Shown piece after piece: positions 1-8,746 of a stretch of DNA of 64,000 bases (the first letter of the stretch is position 1; each line of letters starts with the position of its first letter). This DNA is from CAYLHF01 sp964383365. Lineage in GTDB: Bacteria > Bacteroidota > Rhodothermia > Rhodothermales > UBA10348. Made by a program: the position numbers and the translations under genes. The notes beneath the pieces were generated by a model, which saw only the letters and a list, made by a program, of their open reading frames with translations, ran no database searches and was not told the DNA's origin. Where the stretch lies: contig CAYLHF010000013.1 of NCBI GenBank assembly GCA_964383365.1, positions 1 through 64,000 on the forward strand. Direction: 5' to 3'.

Positions 1-88
1 TTGATGTCGCATCGCCGTGGCACAAACGACCACTGTCGCCTCGCTCGTGTGAACCCTACGGCTTCAACTCCCATAACCGTCGAATATT

Positions 89-126
89 AGAATAGCCTGA
101 CGGGCATGGTGCCCATCAGACTATTC
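89..126 (-). terminator. Imperfect hairpin just downstream of tRNA-Glu
   Basis: Directly after the CCA end of the tRNA (read on minus) lies a long interrupted inverted repeat: arms 89-95/121-127, 97-100/116-119 and 102-106/110-114 around a 3-nt loop. It is followed on minus by an A/T-rich stretch but no clear T run. It may be a 3' processing or termination hairpin. The outermost base overlaps the CCA end. The first 88 bases of the window show nothing I can assign. Confidence 0.4.
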
Positions 127-201
127 TGGTACCGCGTACGGGATTTGAACCCGTGTTACCGGCGTGAGAGGCCAGCGTCCTAACCCCTAGACGAACGCGG
201 C
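127..201 (-). tRNA. tRNA-Glu (anticodon CTC), CCA encoded
   Basis: The minus strand folds as a full cloverleaf: a 7-bp acceptor stem (201-195 with 137-131, first pair G-U), U8, a D arm with the AGGGGTTA-type loop, an anticodon stem of 5 bp with loop CTCTCAC giving anticodon CTC, and a T arm with TTCAAAT. Discriminator A at 130 is followed by encoded CCA at 129-127. The overall sequence resembles bacterial tRNA-Glu. It is divergent from the cysteine desulfurase gene. Confidence 0.95.
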
Positions 202-330
202 ATTTTGGGGGCGGCTGTGAACGCAGGGTCGGAACAAGTGTTTCGGGACGGGCAGAGAGGAATCAGAAACTAGTTCTGTGCGGCCGGGGTTGGATGGTAT
301 AGTCCGTGACTCCCACCCGATAACAGACCG

Positions 331-1500
331 ATGGATCGACCCATCTATCTTGATTTCAATGCGACGACTCCCGTAGAACCATCGGTTCTGGAGCGGATGA
401 CCCCTTTTTTCCTGTCCGAATACGGGAATCCGTCAAATACGACCCATGCCTTCGGTTGGGCGGCCGACGAGGCGTGCAATGTCGCACGTGAGCAACTTGC
501 GTCTCTGATCCAGGCGACACCGGATGAAATTGTGTTCACGGGGGGTGCGACCGAGGCGGTTAATCTGGCGATCAAGGGCATCGCCCGGACGCATGCTTCG
601 AAAGGCAAACACATCATCACCTGCGCGACTGAGCACAAGGCGGTCCTGGAGTCTTGCCGCGCGTTGCGAACGGACGGATTCGAAATAAACGTTCTTCCTG
701 TCGGACCGGAGGGGACGGTGAGCGTGAGATCCGTGGAAGAAGCGCTTCGCGACGACACGATTCTTGTAGCCATCATGTGGGCGAATAATGAGACCGGTGT
801 CGTCCATCCGATCGCAGATATTGCATCGGTGCTGTCTCATCACCAGGCGCTGTTTCTGTGTGACGCCACGCAGGCCATCGGCAAGCTAGCGGTCTCAGTA
901 GCCGGACTCGATTTTCTGGCCTGTTCGGCACACAAGTTTTACGGCCCGAAAGGAATCGGCGCGTTGTACGTCAGAAAACACAGACCTTCGATTCGCCTCG
1001 CACCCGTCATCAGTGGTGGAGGTCAGGAGCACGGACTTCGCGCGGGCACGCTCAACGTACCGGGCATTGTCGGACTCGGAGCCGCAGCAGCACTGGCGTC
1101 TGAATCTCTCGAGCGGGATGGCGTGAGGCTGTCCCGCTTGCGCGATCATTTTGAAAAGGTGCTCGAGGCCACAATTCCCGGACTGAAGATCAACGGGAAA
1201 GCCGCGCCTCGCCTTCCCCAGACCAGCAATATCACGTTCCCCGGTATCGTTGCATCCGACATGATGCAGCAAATTGGTCGATTGGCCGTTTCGGCAGGAA
1301 GCGCGTGTACGACCGGATCCGGTAAGCCAAGTCACGTCCTGACGGCCATGGGCCTCTCGCGCGCACAGTCTTCGGGTTCCATTCGCACGAGTATGGGGCG
1401 GCACACGACTGAAGCCGACGTCGATACGGCCATCACGTTGTTTCTGGAACACCTGGGTGTTGAAATGCCCACAATCCCGTTACCCGTCCATGCAGGCTGA
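331..1500 (+). CDS. Cysteine desulfurase (NifS/IscS family)
   Basis: PLP-dependent enzyme that takes sulfur from cysteine and passes it as a persulfide to Fe-S or thio-modification pathways. It has the family's usual length (389 aa). Visible landmarks are the N-terminal YLDFNATTP, His102 in the TEHKA motif, the PLP lysine K202 in SAHKFYGPKG, and the mobile-loop cysteine C326 in SAGSACTTGSG. The short segment around this Cys is closer to the NifS-type (group I) class than to SufS. No IscU, IscA or thiI gene lies beside it, so its acceptor cannot be told. Its last 50 bases are followed almost at once by the DUF2480 gene, which suggests one transcript. Confidence 0.94.
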   Translation: MDRPIYLDFNATTPVEPSVLERMTPFFLSEYGNPSNTTHAFGWAADEACNVAREQLASLIQATPDEIVFTGGATEAVNLAIKGIARTHASKGKHIITCATEHKAVLESCRALRTDGFEINVLPVGPEGTVSVRSVEEALRDDTILVAIMWANNETGVVHPIADIASVLSHHQALFLCDATQAIGKLAVSVAGLDFLACSAHKFYGPKGIGALYVRKHRPSIRLAPVISGGGQEHGLRAGTLNVPGIVGLGAAAALASESLERDGVRLSRLRDHFEKVLEATIPGLKINGKAAPRLPQTSNITFPGIVASDMMQQIGRLAVSAGSACTTGSGKPSHVLTAMGLSRAQSSGSIRTSMGRHTTEADVDTAITLFLEHLGVEMPTIPLPVHAG

Positions 1501-1507
1501 TGATCAG

Positions 1508-2086
1508 ATGGAACCCATCGTAAACAAGGTTGCCGAAAGCGCCATCGAAGTATTCGACCTGGAGTCGCTCTGGGATGGACGCGAGGTCGTCGTCCTTGAT
1601 ATGAAACCTTTCTTATATGAGGGCCTCATACTTCGGGAGAAGCCGTTTCGCGCGATGGTACGCGAGTACGACTGGTCGGCCTACACCGATCAGCATGTAG
1701 CCATCACAGCTCCCGGCGAAACGATCATTCCTACGTGGGCCTTCATGCTGGTTGCCTCGAGGCTCGAACCATACGCTGCATCGGTCACCGTCGGCTCTAC
1801 AGAAACCGCTGCGGCCCGGGTCTTTTCCCGGGCGCTGGCAGACTTTGACTTCGAGCGATATCGCGATGCGATGGTTGTGGTGAAGGGGTGTGGCTCCGGC
1901 ATTGTTCCGATTTCCACCTACAGCGACGCCATGACGGCACTTCAACAGGTAGCCTCGAAATTGATGTATGGCGAACCGTGTTCGTCTGTCGCCCTGTGGC
2001 GAAGACCGGTAGAAAAAGTGACGGGAAGCACCCGGACCGGTGTAAGAAAGGCTACTCTTCCAGGGCAGGGAGACGAGACGGAATAA
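1508..2086 (+). CDS. DUF2480 family protein
   Basis: A 192-aa protein matching what I recall of DUF2480, a family of unknown function common in Bacteroidetes. It opens with EPIVNKVAES, then has the conserved GLILREKPFRAMV segment, the IPTWAFM motif and a late GCGSGIVP and LMYGEPCSSV stretch with conserved cysteines. I chose ATG 1508 because the family starts with ME(E/P)IVNKV. A start at 1457 would add 17 residues inside the upstream gene. It begins 8 nt after the cysteine desulfurase stop. The conserved Cys residues and this neighbour make a sulfur or Fe-S role conceivable, but that is a guess. Confidence 0.85.
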   Translation: MEPIVNKVAESAIEVFDLESLWDGREVVVLDMKPFLYEGLILREKPFRAMVREYDWSAYTDQHVAITAPGETIIPTWAFMLVASRLEPYAASVTVGSTETAAARVFSRALADFDFERYRDAMVVVKGCGSGIVPISTYSDAMTALQQVASKLMYGEPCSSVALWRRPVEKVTGSTRTGVRKATLPGQGDETE

Positions 2087-2156
2087 CGTTGGAATAGCAT
2101 GCTACGAATTCGGCCGTCATCAGTAACCGGTATTCACCATCCACAGATCGATTACC

Positions 2157-2921
2157 ATGCATCTTGATCTCACCGGGAAAAATGTTCTCGTCACAGGAGC
2201 CAGTCGCGGAATTGGCCGGGCCATAGCCGTAGCCGTCGGCAAAGCGGGAGCACGCGTAGCCGTCCATTACGGCCGGAGCACCGACGCGGCAGACGAGGCC
2301 CGCCGCCTCGCGGGAAACGAATCCCGTGCGTTCAAGGCAGACCTTTCGGATGCTCAGGCGTGCGTTCAACTGTTTGAAACTGTCGTCTCTTCCTTCGGTG
2401 GGATTGATGTGCTGGTCAATAACGCCGGCGTCGCCCTGGAGAGTCCGCTCGGTGATTCGATGGAGGATTTTACAGCGGTATGGGACAAGACGATGGCGGT
2501 AAATCTTCGCGCATCCGGACTCCTGTCCCGGCTCGCAATCGAGCATTTTCGTTCGAAGGCTCCCTCTGGAGGCAGACTGATACATGTCGCATCGCGCGCA
2601 GCATTTAGAGGAGATACGGCGGACTCCATCGCCTATGCTGCCTCGAAAGGCGGTATGGTCTCGATGAGTCGTTCCATTGCCCGCGCGTATGGAAAAGATG
2701 GCATCTGTTCCTTTGTCATCGCCCCCGGCTGGGTACGCACCGATATGGCTGCCGAATACATAGCCGCAAACGGTGAACAGGGCGTTCTGGACGAAATCGC
2801 GCTTCCCAGACTCACTGAACCCGATGATATCGCCCCGATGATCGTCCTGCTCGCGAGTGGCCGCGCCGACCACGCCACCGGAACGTCAATTGACATCAAC
2901 GCCGGGAGTTACGTGCACTGA
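2157..2921 (+). CDS. Short-chain dehydrogenase/reductase (FabG-like)
   Basis: Classical NAD(P)H-dependent SDR of 254 aa. It has the cofactor motif TGASRGIG at residues 13-20, NNAG at 88-91, a catalytic Ser near 146, and YAASK with Tyr160 and Lys164. The ending (GTSIDINAGSYV) is typical of FabG-like reductases. The substrate cannot be read from sequence. The absence of fab genes nearby argues against a housekeeping 3-oxoacyl-ACP reductase. It lies 70 nt after the DUF2480 gene and converges on recG with only 8 nt between stops. Confidence 0.9.
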   Translation: MHLDLTGKNVLVTGASRGIGRAIAVAVGKAGARVAVHYGRSTDAADEARRLAGNESRAFKADLSDAQACVQLFETVVSSFGGIDVLVNNAGVALESPLGDSMEDFTAVWDKTMAVNLRASGLLSRLAIEHFRSKAPSGGRLIHVASRAAFRGDTADSIAYAASKGGMVSMSRSIARAYGKDGICSFVIAPGWVRTDMAAEYIAANGEQGVLDEIALPRLTEPDDIAPMIVLLASGRADHATGTSIDINAGSYVH

Positions 2922-2929
2922 TTTCACGC

Positions 2930-5029
2930 TCAACCAACTCGTGAGAGGTTGAAGCGGTCGCGAGCGTAGAAGGCACTGAAATATCGGGCCAGCATCTCGT
3001 GTTCGGGGGCGGCCAGTTCAGGGTCTGAGTCGGCCAGTTCGAAAGCGGCGCGCCGGGCCTCGATGAGTATGTCCTGATCCTCGACGATGTCTGCAATTTT
3101 AAGATCCGGCAGACCGCTCTGCCGTGTGCCAAAGAAATCCCCGGCTCCCCGAATCTTCAGATCCATCTCGCTGATCTTGAACCCGTCATCCGTTTCTACC
3201 ATGGTTTTCAAACGAACGTCGGCCTCGTTGGAGCGCTTGAAGTCCGCCATCAGAATACACGTGCTCTGGGCGGTACCTCGCCCGATCCTTCCTCGAAGCT
3301 GATGGAGTTGACTGAGCCCGAATCGTTCGGCGTGTTCGATCATCATGACGCTCGCATTGGGTACATCTACACCGACTTCGATAACCGTCGTCGAGACCAG
3401 GATCCGGGTCTCCCCCGACACGAACGCGCTCATCGCCTCGTCTTTCTCCACACCCTTCATTCGTCCATGAACGAGACCCACGGGTACCCCCGGGAAAGCC
3501 TCACAGACACGGTCATATCCGGATTCCGCGTCTTTCAAATCCAGCTTTTCACTCTCCTCGACGAGTGGATAGATAATGTAACATTGGTGCCCTTTTTCGA
3601 TTTCAGATCGAATCAGGTCATAGGCCTCATCACGGCGCTTATCCCAGAGCATCATCGTTCGGACGGGCATGCGTCCGGGCGGACGGTCTCTCATCACACT
3701 TACCTCCAAGTCTCCGTACACGGTCATGGCCAGAGAGCGAGGAATCGGCGTCGCCGTCATGAGGAGCATATGCGGTCTGTGGCCTTTCTCGAGAAGGGTG
3801 GCGCGTTGCCTGACGCCGAAACGGTGCTGCTCGTCCACCACACAGAGTCCCAGCTTACGGAAATCGACATCTTTCTGAATCACCGCATGCGTTCCAACCA
3901 CGATCGGGAGAGAGCCGTTCGCGAGATCCCTTCGAATCTCGTCGCGAACAGACTTCTTCATCCCACCCAGTAGAAGGCGAACGCTGACTCCGAGTGGCTC
4001 GAGATAGGAGCAAAGATTACGATAGTGTTGCTCTGCGAGGATTTCGGTTGGAGCCATGAATGCACCCTGACATCCATTCTCGACGGCACGCAGAAGCGCC
4101 GCCACGGCAACGACCGTCTTTCCGCTCCCTACGTCGCCTTGCAGGAGCCTGTTCATCTGATTTCCCGAACCGGTATCGACTCGAATGTCTGCGATGGCTG
4201 CCTGCTGGGACCGGGTCAGCTTGAACGGCAACACGTCTTCCAGAAAGCGGGATGAGAGACCCTTTCGGTTTTCGAATGGTATCCCCGGCGTGGCTACCCT
4301 CTCTCGCCGTAGCATCGCCATCATGAGCTGAATAAAAAAGAGTTCTTCAAACTTCAGGCGGTGACGGGCTTTCGTCAGTTCGTCATCGTCCTTCGGGAAA
4401 TGCACCGCACGAAGAGCGACCCTCCCTTCCATCAGAGCATACTTCGCAACCAACCACTCAGGCAGCATTTCGCCGAGTTGGGTACCGTTGTCCTTAAACA
4501 GTCCGAACTCGATCCGTCGAAATAACCGACTGGTGAGGCCCACCCGTTCGAGGGATGCACCTCCGGGATAGAGAGCGATGATACGTCCGGTGTCGAGCGC
4601 AGGCCCCTCTTCTTCGAGTCGATCGAATTCGGGATGACTGAGGCTGAACTGTCCTCCGTACTTCTGGGGCTTCCCGTGGACGGCCACCTTTTGACCGGTC
4701 TCGAAGACCTTCGACACCCAGTTCGCTCCCTGAAACCAGATACACTTGATCGAGCCTCCCCATTCGTCCATCAGCGTCATCTCGAAACGACTCTTCTTAC
4801 GACCGGGAATGATCCCCGTCGCTCGAACCGTACCGACAATAGTTACGCTGTCCATGCCGGACCGGATATCGCGGACCCGCGTCACGCTCGTTCGATCGAG
4901 ATACCGGCGCGGATAGTACCGAAAGAGATCCCGAACGGAGACCACGCCTGCTTCCTTGAGCACGTCCGCACGTCGCGGTCCGACCCCTTTGACGAACTGA
5001 ACCGACCCTTTGAGAAAATCGAAATTCAT
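2930..5029 (-). CDS. recG: ATP-dependent DNA helicase RecG
   Basis: Branch-migrating helicase that remodels stalled forks and Holliday junctions. At 699 aa it is full length for the family. An N-terminal helical/HhH segment (KGVGPRRADVLKEAG) and OB-fold wedge domain are followed by helicase motifs: Walker A GDVGSGKT, DEQH box in VVDEQHRFGVRQR, TATPIPRSL, and the C-terminal QLRGRIGRG and TRQSGLPDLKIAD region. The ATG at 5029 is preceded in frame by TTG at 5032, which would add one residue. The stop of the upstream lipoprotein gene lies at 5033-5035, so the two genes are adjacent or coupled. Confidence 0.97.
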   Translation of the reverse strand: MNFDFLKGSVQFVKGVGPRRADVLKEAGVVSVRDLFRYYPRRYLDRTSVTRVRDIRSGMDSVTIVGTVRATGIIPGRKKSRFEMTLMDEWGGSIKCIWFQGANWVSKVFETGQKVAVHGKPQKYGGQFSLSHPEFDRLEEEGPALDTGRIIALYPGGASLERVGLTSRLFRRIEFGLFKDNGTQLGEMLPEWLVAKYALMEGRVALRAVHFPKDDDELTKARHRLKFEELFFIQLMMAMLRRERVATPGIPFENRKGLSSRFLEDVLPFKLTRSQQAAIADIRVDTGSGNQMNRLLQGDVGSGKTVVAVAALLRAVENGCQGAFMAPTEILAEQHYRNLCSYLEPLGVSVRLLLGGMKKSVRDEIRRDLANGSLPIVVGTHAVIQKDVDFRKLGLCVVDEQHRFGVRQRATLLEKGHRPHMLLMTATPIPRSLAMTVYGDLEVSVMRDRPPGRMPVRTMMLWDKRRDEAYDLIRSEIEKGHQCYIIYPLVEESEKLDLKDAESGYDRVCEAFPGVPVGLVHGRMKGVEKDEAMSAFVSGETRILVSTTVIEVGVDVPNASVMMIEHAERFGLSQLHQLRGRIGRGTAQSTCILMADFKRSNEADVRLKTMVETDDGFKISEMDLKIRGAGDFFGTRQSGLPDLKIADIVEDQDILIEARRAAFELADSDPELAAPEHEMLARYFSAFYARDRFNLSRVG

Positions 5030-5032
5030 CAA

Positions 5033-6097
5033 TCAACGAGATTGCGTCCACGTATACCGATCAATCCGTGGATCCGGTTTGATGACGGCGATTGCAAACT
5101 CGAACGAACCCAGTCCACTCCTCCGGACGGCGATATCGGACGGATAATACTCCGTATTGAACGCCGGGTCTGGTTGCGTGAGGATGTACCGCAGCATTCC
5201 GGCGTGGTCATAGACATCGATATTAAGCCAGCCCGGTCGCATATTGAGGACAAATAGAAACCCTCCGGCTGGTGCCGCCGACGCCGAGAGTAACGGAGGA
5301 GCGGAAACATCTCCCTGACGGAAGGATCGCGTACGCGAGAGCATCGGCGAATCGAAGCCTGTGAGCAGGAGGGAGTCCGGTCCCGGCGACGAGAGATAAT
5401 CCGGACCAATTCCAGCGGTGAGTACATCGACAACAGGGAGATACCCTGCCAGGCTGACCAGCGAATCTCCCCAGGCCCTCAGAAGGCCGGCGAACCTCCA
5501 TTCCGGGCCGCGAAGAGCAAACTGTTCCGCTACCCTGCCGTCGTCGTCGAGCCGGGCCAGGTACCCCTCGAAATCTTTTCCGAGGACTTTATAGTAAAGT
5601 GCACCCTCGACATCACGGACGTACTCCAGCTTCCCTGTTCCCGGCCGGCCGGAACGGATAGGAACGGAACGTACCTCGTGACCCCCGCTCAGGAACGCAA
5701 CCACGTGGGCATCGGGGCTAAAAACGAGCGTTGTGTCCGAACGAAAACCGGCCAGGTAAGGGTACTTGAACTCAGATGCATCGATATTCGCCGCGACGAC
5801 ACCGAGTGAGTCGAAAGAAAAAACGCGGTGAACCCCGGGATCGGCGATCCAGACGGAACCATCCGGGCTGAATTCGATCGTGCGGGGATGTTCGAACGGC
5901 ACGGAGTCGGACGGCAGGATCGTAGACGTCGCAACGAGTGTGTCGACCGGCATCGACAGCGCGAATGCACGGGATATCGAATCCGCAGGCGAAAGCGCGC
6001 GCGACTCTGTGTTCGAACAGGATGAAGGGAGACATCCGGAGACGAGAGCACTCAGTACAACGAGGAGCCACATGCGGGCGCGAGATGCAGTCATCAT
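5033..6097 (-). CDS. Lipoprotein with NHL-like six-bladed beta-propeller
   Basis: A 354-aa exported protein. The N-terminus has a signal peptide ending in the lipobox LVSGC (Cys near residue 22), so it is probably anchored in a membrane by lipid. The body carries propeller-like blades, for example HPRTIEFSPDGSVWIADPG followed by a phenylalanine/serine-rich strand, resembling the '6-bladed beta-propeller' lipoproteins common in Bacteroidetes. No catalytic motif is visible. It sits between divergent priA and recG, and its stop codon touches the recG start, so it may be the first gene of a recG transcript. ATG 6097 is followed by a second ATG at 6094. Confidence 0.8.
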   Translation of the reverse strand: MMTASRARMWLLVVLSALVSGCLPSSCSNTESRALSPADSISRAFALSMPVDTLVATSTILPSDSVPFEHPRTIEFSPDGSVWIADPGVHRVFSFDSLGVVAANIDASEFKYPYLAGFRSDTTLVFSPDAHVVAFLSGGHEVRSVPIRSGRPGTGKLEYVRDVEGALYYKVLGKDFEGYLARLDDDGRVAEQFALRGPEWRFAGLLRAWGDSLVSLAGYLPVVDVLTAGIGPDYLSSPGPDSLLLTGFDSPMLSRTRSFRQGDVSAPPLLSASAAPAGGFLFVLNMRPGWLNIDVYDHAGMLRYILTQPDPAFNTEYYPSDIAVRRSGLGSFEFAIAVIKPDPRIDRYTWTQSR

Positions 6098-6199
6098 TCG
6101 GGACAGGTGGGAGTCCGATAGTGGGCGGATGTCCTCTCAACCCCGGGGAAAAGGAACGGTTTCTTCAGGAGATCGTCGGAGCGGTTCCATCTGACTTTA

Positions 6200-8731
6200 T
6201 TGATCGCCCTCGACACCTTGTTGCGTCCCGTGCCTGAACCCCGGCAGACCGTATTACCAGACTCAACCCCATTTGACGGGCGAGCGGTGGCTACCCCGCG
6301 GTCAGCACGCTATGCGCTGATCGCCCTGCCGATTCCAGTCGATATAATTTATACGTACGATATACCAACCGAACTTTCGGGTAAGGTTACAGTCGGTACC
6401 GGGGTCGTCGTACCCTTCGGAAGAAAGGTCCTGACCGGGGTCGTCGTGGATACGGCACATGAGACCGATGTCGAGAAAACCCGATCGGTCCTGGATGTGA
6501 TCGATGAGAAGCCCGTCCTCTCAAAGGAACAACTCGAGTTGACGCGCTGGGTAGGCGACTATTATCTGTGCTCGTGGGGAGAGGCGATTCGGGCAATCCT
6601 GCCTCCGGGCATTGATTCATCGAGTCAGCTTCAGATAGAACGCCTCCCGGATTCCGAGCCTCGGGGCACCCTGTCAGACCGCCAGCGTCATGTCCTTTCG
6701 GTACTTGCATCTGATGGTAAGCTCGCCTTCAGTGCTCTTCGAAAATCAGTTCCGGGTCTGACACGGCTGGATATTCGACGTCTCTCCAACCAGGGACTCC
6801 TTCATACGACGAATGTCGTCCGGGGACCACGCACGAGGGCCCTCGAAGAAACCCGGGTAAGATTGTCAACCGATCCACCGGCAGACCCACCGCGAGGAAT
6901 CCGGCAACAGGCAATCCTTGAGCTCCTCGTCGATAGGAACGAGGACCTGACTCAGGGAGAGATTATCCGCAGGACGGGGAGTTCTTCCTCCACGATTCGG
7001 AGGCTCGCAGAACTGGGATACGTCGAGACGTTCAGGCAGCGGGTCGATCGGTCACGAGGTCACCTGACGGATGTCGACCGTGTGCACGTCGGTGAGCTGC
7101 GTCCGGCCCAGACAGATGCTCTCGAAACGATTAAGGAGGCGATTTCTGGCGCATCGTATGCAACGTTTCTTCTGCACGGCGTAACGGGCTCCGGTAAGAC
7201 CGAAGTGTACATCCGTGCGCTGCGGGAGGCCCGGAAACGCGGTCGCTCGGCGATCATTCTGGTTCCTGAAATCTCGCTGACTCCACAAACAGTCCGTCGT
7301 TTCAGGAGTCATTTCGGGGATGAAATTGCCGTCATGCACTCGCGAATGAGTCCGGGTGAACGATTCGACGCCTGGACCGGCATCCGGGCCGGTCGCTACC
7401 CCGTCGTCATCGGTCCGCGATCGGCTGTGTTCGCACCGGTTTCTGATCTGGGGTTGATCATTGTCGATGAGGAACACGAACCGTCCTACAAGCAGTTCGA
7501 ACCGGCCCCGAGGTACCATGCTCGCGATGTCGCCGTTGTCCGGGCCCGCAGGAATGGTGCTGTGTGCGTTCTGGGTTCGGCCACGCCGAGCCTGGAGAGC
7601 CTCTCAAACACGCGCGCTGGAAAATACGGATTGCTCTCTATGCCGGACCGTATTCCGAGAACATCCGGTGTATCCGTCCTTCCAACCGTCCGAATCGTCG
7701 ACCTTCGATCTGCTGAGAATTACATCGAGCCCGGCACCGCACTGTCGCCGACCCTGATCTCGGCGATCAAGGATCGGCTGGACCGGAAGGAACAGGTCAT
7801 TCTCCTTCAAAACCGACGAGGATATGCCCCGTACGTAGCGTGCTCGACATGCGGGTGGTCGCTCGAATGCGAGGATTGTTCGGTATCGATGACTTTTCAC
7901 AAGACGCGGAGTCACCTTCGCTGCCATTACTGTGGGCGAACGGCCAAGATGCCACGCGCCTGTCCCAAGTGCGGAAATACGACTCTCCTGCAGTCTGGCG
8001 TAGGAACGCAGCGGGTCGAGGAGGAACTGATCGACCGGTTACCTGGTGCCCGGGTTCTCCGAATGGATTTTGACACGACATCAAAGAAAGACGCCCACCA
8101 CAAGATTCTCGACCGGTTCGGACGAGGTGAAGCAGATATTCTACTCGGAACCCAGATGGTCGCCAAGGGGCTCGATTTCGGCCGGGTGACCCTCGTAGGT
8201 GTCATAAACGCCGATACCGGCCTCTATTTCCCGGACATTCGTGCCGAAGAGCGTTCTTTTCAGCTGTTAACCCAGGTGGCCGGTCGAGCGGGTCGCGCCG
8301 ACCTGGTGGGAGAAGTCATTCTTCAGACACGTCAGCCCGGCCACCGCGTTATTCAGTACGCGCTGCAACACGATTATACGGGCTTTGCCGCCGCCGCCCT
8401 GCCTGAACGAAAAATGCTCGGATATCCTCCGGCCGGCCGGATGATCGCGTGCCTGTTCACCGGTCCGGATGAACAGCGGGTCTTGTCCATCAGCAGACGA
8501 TGGACCCGGATGCTGTCTACAATCGCGCCTGCGCTTGATGTGCTCGGACCGTCACCGTCGTTCGTCGGAAAGGTCAGACGTCTGTTTAGAACCCAGGTTG
8601 TGATCAAGATCGACCCGTCAAAATCTCCGGCCGGAGCGCGAGCCGCGATTCGAGAGACAAACAGTGCATTCGGTACGTTTCCTACTGGATATCGGCTGGC
8701 GGTGGATGTGGACCCGGTGAGTACGCTTTAG
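6200..8731 (+). CDS. priA: Primosomal protein N' (PriA helicase)
   Basis: Restarts replication at forks and D-loops by loading the replisome. The N-terminal 3'-end-binding domain (ALIALPIPVDIIYTYDIP) is followed by a winged-helix region, Walker A HGVTGSGKTEVY, DEEH box IIVDEEHEPSYKQ, and a zinc-binding insert with four CxxC pairs (CSTCGW, CEDC, CHYCGR, CPKCGN). The C-terminal helicase motifs include GTQMVAKGLDF and QVAGRAGR. From the TTG at 6200 the protein is 843 aa. No ATG is in frame before the conserved part, and a GTG near 6287 is an alternative start. It converges on the TPR gene with a 15-nt gap. Confidence 0.95.
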   Translation: MIALDTLLRPVPEPRQTVLPDSTPFDGRAVATPRSARYALIALPIPVDIIYTYDIPTELSGKVTVGTGVVVPFGRKVLTGVVVDTAHETDVEKTRSVLDVIDEKPVLSKEQLELTRWVGDYYLCSWGEAIRAILPPGIDSSSQLQIERLPDSEPRGTLSDRQRHVLSVLASDGKLAFSALRKSVPGLTRLDIRRLSNQGLLHTTNVVRGPRTRALEETRVRLSTDPPADPPRGIRQQAILELLVDRNEDLTQGEIIRRTGSSSSTIRRLAELGYVETFRQRVDRSRGHLTDVDRVHVGELRPAQTDALETIKEAISGASYATFLLHGVTGSGKTEVYIRALREARKRGRSAIILVPEISLTPQTVRRFRSHFGDEIAVMHSRMSPGERFDAWTGIRAGRYPVVIGPRSAVFAPVSDLGLIIVDEEHEPSYKQFEPAPRYHARDVAVVRARRNGAVCVLGSATPSLESLSNTRAGKYGLLSMPDRIPRTSGVSVLPTVRIVDLRSAENYIEPGTALSPTLISAIKDRLDRKEQVILLQNRRGYAPYVACSTCGWSLECEDCSVSMTFHKTRSHLRCHYCGRTAKMPRACPKCGNTTLLQSGVGTQRVEEELIDRLPGARVLRMDFDTTSKKDAHHKILDRFGRGEADILLGTQMVAKGLDFGRVTLVGVINADTGLYFPDIRAEERSFQLLTQVAGRAGRADLVGEVILQTRQPGHRVIQYALQHDYTGFAAAALPERKMLGYPPAGRMIACLFTGPDEQRVLSISRRWTRMLSTIAPALDVLGPSPSFVGKVRRLFRTQVVIKIDPSKSPAGARAAIRETNSAFGTFPTGYRLAVDVDPVSTL

Positions 8732-8746
8732 AACCGGCGACAGGGC

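Noticed and set aside
3302..3973. Long open frame on the plus strand across recG
   Set aside because: It is antisense to a full-length, motif-confirmed recG; similar frames (4634-5257) occur there too, so it is a coding shadow.
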